64,000 nt of DNA from Paenibacillus lycopersici (lineage in GTDB: Bacteria; Bacillota; Bacilli; Paenibacillales; Paenibacillaceae), in the NCBI RefSeq assembly GCF_010119935.1, contig NZ_CP048209.1:726001-790000 (forward strand), read 5' to 3'. Shown one piece after another: positions 61,197-64,000 of this stretch. The position numbers and the translations under genes were made by a program. Under the pieces are notes generated by a model. That model was not told the DNA's origin. It searched no databases and was given only the letters and a program-made list of their open reading frames with translations. Positions within the stretch are counted from its first letter, which is position 1. Each line of letters begins with the position of its first letter.

Positions 61197-62045
61197 ATGG
61201 CAACCAAGACGGTTATCAGGACGGCAATCAGTACGGCAATCAGGACGGCAATCCATACGGCAACTCAGAAGGTAACTAAGACGATAATCGGGTCGAAGCT
61301 AAGCAGGAGGATCGGTGTCGCGCTGGCGGCCGTGATTCTCTTGACGGGGCAGACCGTTCCGCATGTCCGCGCGGAGCAGGGCGGCGAGGGAACAACGGCT
61401 GAAACCGCATACCCCGTCTATCCCGGAAAACTGCAGCACGGACAGCTGCAAGCCGGCGAATGGCAGTTCTATTCGTTGGTCGCCGAGAAGGGAACGAAGG
61501 TCAAATTCGAAATCAACGGCGCGAGGGGCAGCGACGATGAACTCACGGTCATCATATCCCATAATAATCAAACCGTGCGGAGCGCCTCTTCGAACGCGGG
61601 CATGCGCTTCGAATTCATGGCTGCCGAGACCGGAACTTATAAGGTGAGCCTGTTTACGGATGTCCGGTACGATTATGTATTACGGGCAGACTACACGCCG
61701 GGCATCTTGATTACGATCAACGGACAGCCGTTCCATACCGCGCAGTCCGCCGTGATGATGCAGGGCGTTACGCGAGTGCCGATGCGCGCGATTTTCGAAG
61801 CGCTGGGAGCCTCGGTGCAATGGGATCCGCGCGGCAAGACGATCCGGGCCAGCAAAGAAGGCACCTCCGTTCAGCTCACGCTGGGTTCGTCCGTCTCGTA
61901 CATTAACGGCACGAAAACGACGATGAATGCAAGCGCCGTGTTGATCGGCGCCGCTGCAATGGTGCCGCTCAGGTTCGTCAGCGAAGCGCTGCATGCCGCG
62001 TGCAGCTGGGACGAGCGGTCGAGGGAAATCGCGATCTCCTATTAA
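61197..62045 (+). CDS. Exported protein with copper-amine-oxidase N-terminal (stalk) domain
   Basis: 282 residues. An unusual N-terminus with repeated ARTAI-type codons (KTVIRTAISTAIRTAIHTAT) precedes a signal-like helix (IGVALAAVILLTGQTVPHVRA, cut about residue 60). The middle domain (QLQAGEWQFYSLVAEKGTKV) resembles a pre-peptidase-type beta domain. The C-terminal domain is ITINGQPFHTAQSAVMMQGV, RVPMRAIFEALGASVQWDP, MVPLRFVSEALHAACSWDE, the stalk domain common in Paenibacillus cell-surface proteins. GAAGGAG lies ten bases before the ATG; an internal start nearer the signal helix is possible. Confidence 0.85.
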   Translation: MATKTVIRTAISTAIRTAIHTATQKVTKTIIGSKLSRRIGVALAAVILLTGQTVPHVRAEQGGEGTTAETAYPVYPGKLQHGQLQAGEWQFYSLVAEKGTKVKFEINGARGSDDELTVIISHNNQTVRSASSNAGMRFEFMAAETGTYKVSLFTDVRYDYVLRADYTPGILITINGQPFHTAQSAVMMQGVTRVPMRAIFEALGASVQWDPRGKTIRASKEGTSVQLTLGSSVSYINGTKTTMNASAVLIGAAAMVPLRFVSEALHAACSWDERSREIAISY

Positions 62046-62105
62046 GCCGGCGGGAGGCCGAGGACAAGGCCGCAGCCATGCGTTTGGCAAGCTATCCCCT
62101 AATCG

Positions 62106-62133
62106 GGCGGCCCGTAGACGGAGCCGCCTTTTT
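62106..62133 (+). terminator. Terminator after the stalk-domain gene
   Basis: GGCGGC (62106-62111) pairs with GCCGCC (62123-62128), then TTTTT. Confidence 0.75.
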
Positions 62134-62291
62134 CCCGTCGGCTGAATTCCGGTACGGGAACGGCGAGGGAGCTAAAGCGAGACGCCTGCTTCTGCATGCA
62201 AGTCCGAACAACGCATTGGCGTAAACGGTTCCAATTTGTGCTAGAATTATAGAGTAGCTCATAGATTCGGCATACGGGAGGCGTAGCGATA

Positions 62292-62909
62292 GTGACCTTG
62301 TCCATGTTGGAGCAGCAGATGGCGTTCCTGGTTGAAATCGACAAGCTGAAGACGATCCAGCGCCAAGCGAGAATCATGCACGGCGATCGCTTCGAGAACG
62401 ATGCGGAGCACTCGTGGCATCTGGCGATGATGGCGCTCATCCTGCGGCAGGAAGCGAATGCGGAAATCGACCTGCTGAAAGTCGTGAAGATGCTGCTCGT
62501 CCACGATATCGTCGAGATCGATGCCGGCGACACGTTCGCATACGATACGAAAGGGCATGAGGATAAGGATGAGCGCGAGCGACGCGCGGCGAACCGGATA
62601 TTCGGCCTGCTGCCCGAAGCGCAGGAGCGGGAGCTGCACGAGCTCTGGCGGGAGTTCGAAGCGAAGGAGACGCCGGAAGCGCGGTTCGCGTCGTCGCTGG
62701 ACCGTCTGCAGCCGCTCATCCACAACCATCATAATGAAGGCGAATCCTGGCAGCGGCATAGCATTACGGAAGGCATGGTGCTGAAGCGCAACCGGGAGAT
62801 CGCGAACGGCTCGGAGCGCTTGTGGACGTACGCGCAGGAGCTTATCGCGGATGCCGCGGAGAAGGGCTTCCTGGCGCGCGAGACGGATGAGACCGGGCGC
62901 AGGCCGTAA
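62292..62909 (+). CDS. HD-domain hydrolase (YfbR/HDDC2 type, probable 5'-nucleotidase)
   Basis: 205 residues. Metal-binding HD signature: DRFENDAEHSWHLAMMALIL (His, His), LLVHDIVEIDAGD (His-Asp) and a late Asp in SSLDRLQPLIHN. The pattern matches YfbR/HDDC2-like enzymes that dephosphorylate deoxynucleoside monophosphates; this role is family knowledge, not shown here. The GTG start at 62292 has GGGAGG ten bases upstream. Followed 21 bp later by a phosphatase gene, probably co-transcribed. Confidence 0.88.
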   Translation: MTLSMLEQQMAFLVEIDKLKTIQRQARIMHGDRFENDAEHSWHLAMMALILRQEANAEIDLLKVVKMLLVHDIVEIDAGDTFAYDTKGHEDKDERERRAANRIFGLLPEAQERELHELWREFEAKETPEARFASSLDRLQPLIHNHHNEGESWQRHSITEGMVLKRNREIANGSERLWTYAQELIADAAEKGFLARETDETGRRP

Positions 62910-62930
62910 GGCCGGGAAGGGGGACGCCGC

Positions 62931-63569
62931 TTGACAACGACGCTTTATATCGTCCGGCATGGCCAGACGGAATGGAATGTTGCGCATCGCATGCAGGGAC
63001 ACCAAGACTCGCCGCTCACGCCGCTCGGGGTAGAGCAGGCGGTGCGGCTCGGCGAGGCGCTTCGCAACGAGCGGATCGACGCCTTCTATGCCAGCCCGAG
63101 CTCGCGGGCCTGCCGGACGGCGGAGCTTATTCGGGGCATTCGGGCGGCGGACGTCGTCACTGCGGAGGCGCTGAAGGAAATCGGTCTCGGCATCTGGGAA
63201 GGGTTGGCGCAGAGCGAGGTCGAAGCGCGGTTCCCCGAGCAGTTCGGGCGGTTCTGGAACGATCCGGAAGCGTTCGGCGTCAGCGGCAGCGAGACGTTCG
63301 CGGACGTTGCCGCGCGTGCGGTCCGTCAAGTGAACCGCATTCTTGACGAGCATCGGGGCCGGTCGATTCTGATCGTGACCCATACGGTGGTCGTGAAGCT
63401 GGTGATGGCGTATTTCGAAGGCCGGGCGATGAAGGATATTTGGCAGCCGCCTTACATTCACCCGTCGTGCTTGAGCAAAATCGTCATCGGCGAGGGGCGA
63501 TCGGACATCGTGCTGCATGGGGATATGAGCCACTTTGCGGACGAATCGCGCCTGCTTGGGACGGACTAG
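62931..63569 (+). CDS. Histidine phosphatase family protein (phosphoglycerate mutase-like)
   Basis: 212 residues. The RHG motif with the phospho-His is LYIVRHGQTEWN (about 5-16), followed by YASPSSRACRTAELI, the acid/base Glu in EIGLGIWEGL, and the second His in LIVTHTVVVK. The family includes phosphoglycerate mutases, alpha-ribazole phosphatases and broad phosphatases; the exact substrate is unknown. The TTG start is seven bases after AAGGGGG. Cytoplasmic. Confidence 0.92.
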   Translation: MTTTLYIVRHGQTEWNVAHRMQGHQDSPLTPLGVEQAVRLGEALRNERIDAFYASPSSRACRTAELIRGIRAADVVTAEALKEIGLGIWEGLAQSEVEARFPEQFGRFWNDPEAFGVSGSETFADVAARAVRQVNRILDEHRGRSILIVTHTVVVKLVMAYFEGRAMKDIWQPPYIHPSCLSKIVIGEGRSDIVLHGDMSHFADESRLLGTD

Positions 63570-63626
63570 CCGGACCGGCAGGAGCGTACCGCACGCGACA
63601 ATCGGGATAAGGGGAGCGCAATCGGC

Positions 63627-64000
63627 ATGGAAATCGTACTGGAACGGCTCGGCACCGAAGCGCAGAAGGCGCAGTGGAAGACCGCGTTCGCGGCGCATGG
63701 CATGTACCGCGACGAGGCATATTACGACCAATGTTTGGCTGAAAACGAATCCGGCGCCCGCGTGACGCTGCTCGCATACGCGAACGGGCAGCTTGCCGGC
63801 TGCTCGCATCTGAAGTACCAATCCTCGTATCCGTATTTCCTGGATCGCCATATCCCGGAAATCAGCGACTTGAACGTCTTTCCGCCCTTCCGCAGGCGCG
63901 GCGCGGCCAACTTGATGATGGACGAGTTCGAAGCGATCGTCGGCCGGGACCATAACCGGATCGGCATCGGCGTCGGACTGTACAAGGATTATGGAGCGGC
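63627..64000 (+). CDS. GNAT family N-acetyltransferase (partial, runs off right edge)
   Basis: About 124 residues visible from the ATG at 63627, which has GGGGAG about ten bases upstream. The acetyl-CoA-binding motif A reads ISDLNVFPPFRRRGAANLMM (R-x-x-G-x-A type), preceded by beta strands (RVTLLAYANGQLAGCSHLKY). It probably acetylates a small molecule. C-terminus outside the window. Confidence 0.85.
   Translation, partial: MEIVLERLGTEAQKAQWKTAFAAHGMYRDEAYYDQCLAENESGARVTLLAYANGQLAGCSHLKYQSSYPYFLDRHIPEISDLNVFPPFRRRGAANLMMDEFEAIVGRDHNRIGIGVGLYKDYGA

Overview
The window looks like a chromosomal segment of a Paenibacillaceae bacterium (Paenibacillus or a close relative). This rests on GC-rich Firmicute coding sequence with strong AGGAGG-type ribosome binding sites and frequent GTG/TTG starts, three carbohydrate ABC importers each linked to a YesM-type kinase and YesN-type AraC response regulator, lipoprotein substrate-binding proteins, a copper-amine-oxidase 'stalk' domain protein, a ydaO-type (c-di-AMP) riboswitch, and many intergenic mini-repeats. 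No rRNA, tRNA, CRISPR array, prophage or complete insertion sequence was seen.

Layout: 1-5.4 kb (minus) holds sugar importer 1: YesM kinase, YesN regulator, terminator, LplB and LplC permeases (its binding protein is presumably beyond the left edge). 5.5-15.3 kb is a mixed block: RacA-like HTH protein, nucleotidyltransferase remnant, methyltransferase, SPFH/prohibitin protein, small conserved proteins, pirin, lipoprotein, TetX-like flavin monooxygenase, a divergent SDR/TetR pair and a fumarylacetoacetate hydrolase family enzyme. 15.5-21.8 kb (plus) is sugar importer 2: binding protein, two permeases, YesM, YesN. 21.8-23.2 kb is a 1.5 kb non-coding block of tandem repeats, followed by a DUF445 membrane protein. 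24.8-27.5 kb has a c-di-AMP riboswitch with a terminator in front of a 778-residue protein made of two KdpD sensor-plus-USP modules with no kinase domain. 27.6-28.1 kb and 40.9-41.3 kb carry two inverted copies of a roughly 415-bp MITE-like element.

28.3-42.5 kb holds a Fur/PerR-family regulator with katG, an M29 aminopeptidase, an alkyltransferase-like DNA repair protein, an EamA transporter, a heterodimeric BmrCD-like ABC exporter, an APH-type kinase, an uncharacterised protein, a cupin and a luciferase-like monooxygenase. 42.7-49.8 kb (plus) is sugar importer 3: YesM, YesN, terminator, candidate cre site, binding protein, LplB, LplC. Around 50.4-50.9 kb an IS110-type transposase remnant abuts a truncated nuclease-like gene. 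51.0-52.0 kb is a TagO/MraY-family transferase. 52.4-58.0 kb is a complete oligopeptide/nickel-type ABC importer (binding protein, two permeases, two ATPases). 58.7-62.0 kb is a Crp-family regulator followed by small membrane proteins, a membrane-tethered PIN nuclease and a stalk-domain exported protein. 62.3-64.0 kb is an HD hydrolase, a histidine phosphatase and a GNAT acetyltransferase cut by the right edge.

Functionally the region is dominated by nutrient uptake under extracytoplasmic two-component control, with an oxidative-stress pair (katG/Fur family), drug-export and detoxification genes, and a probable potassium/c-di-AMP signalling locus, which is the most unusual item.
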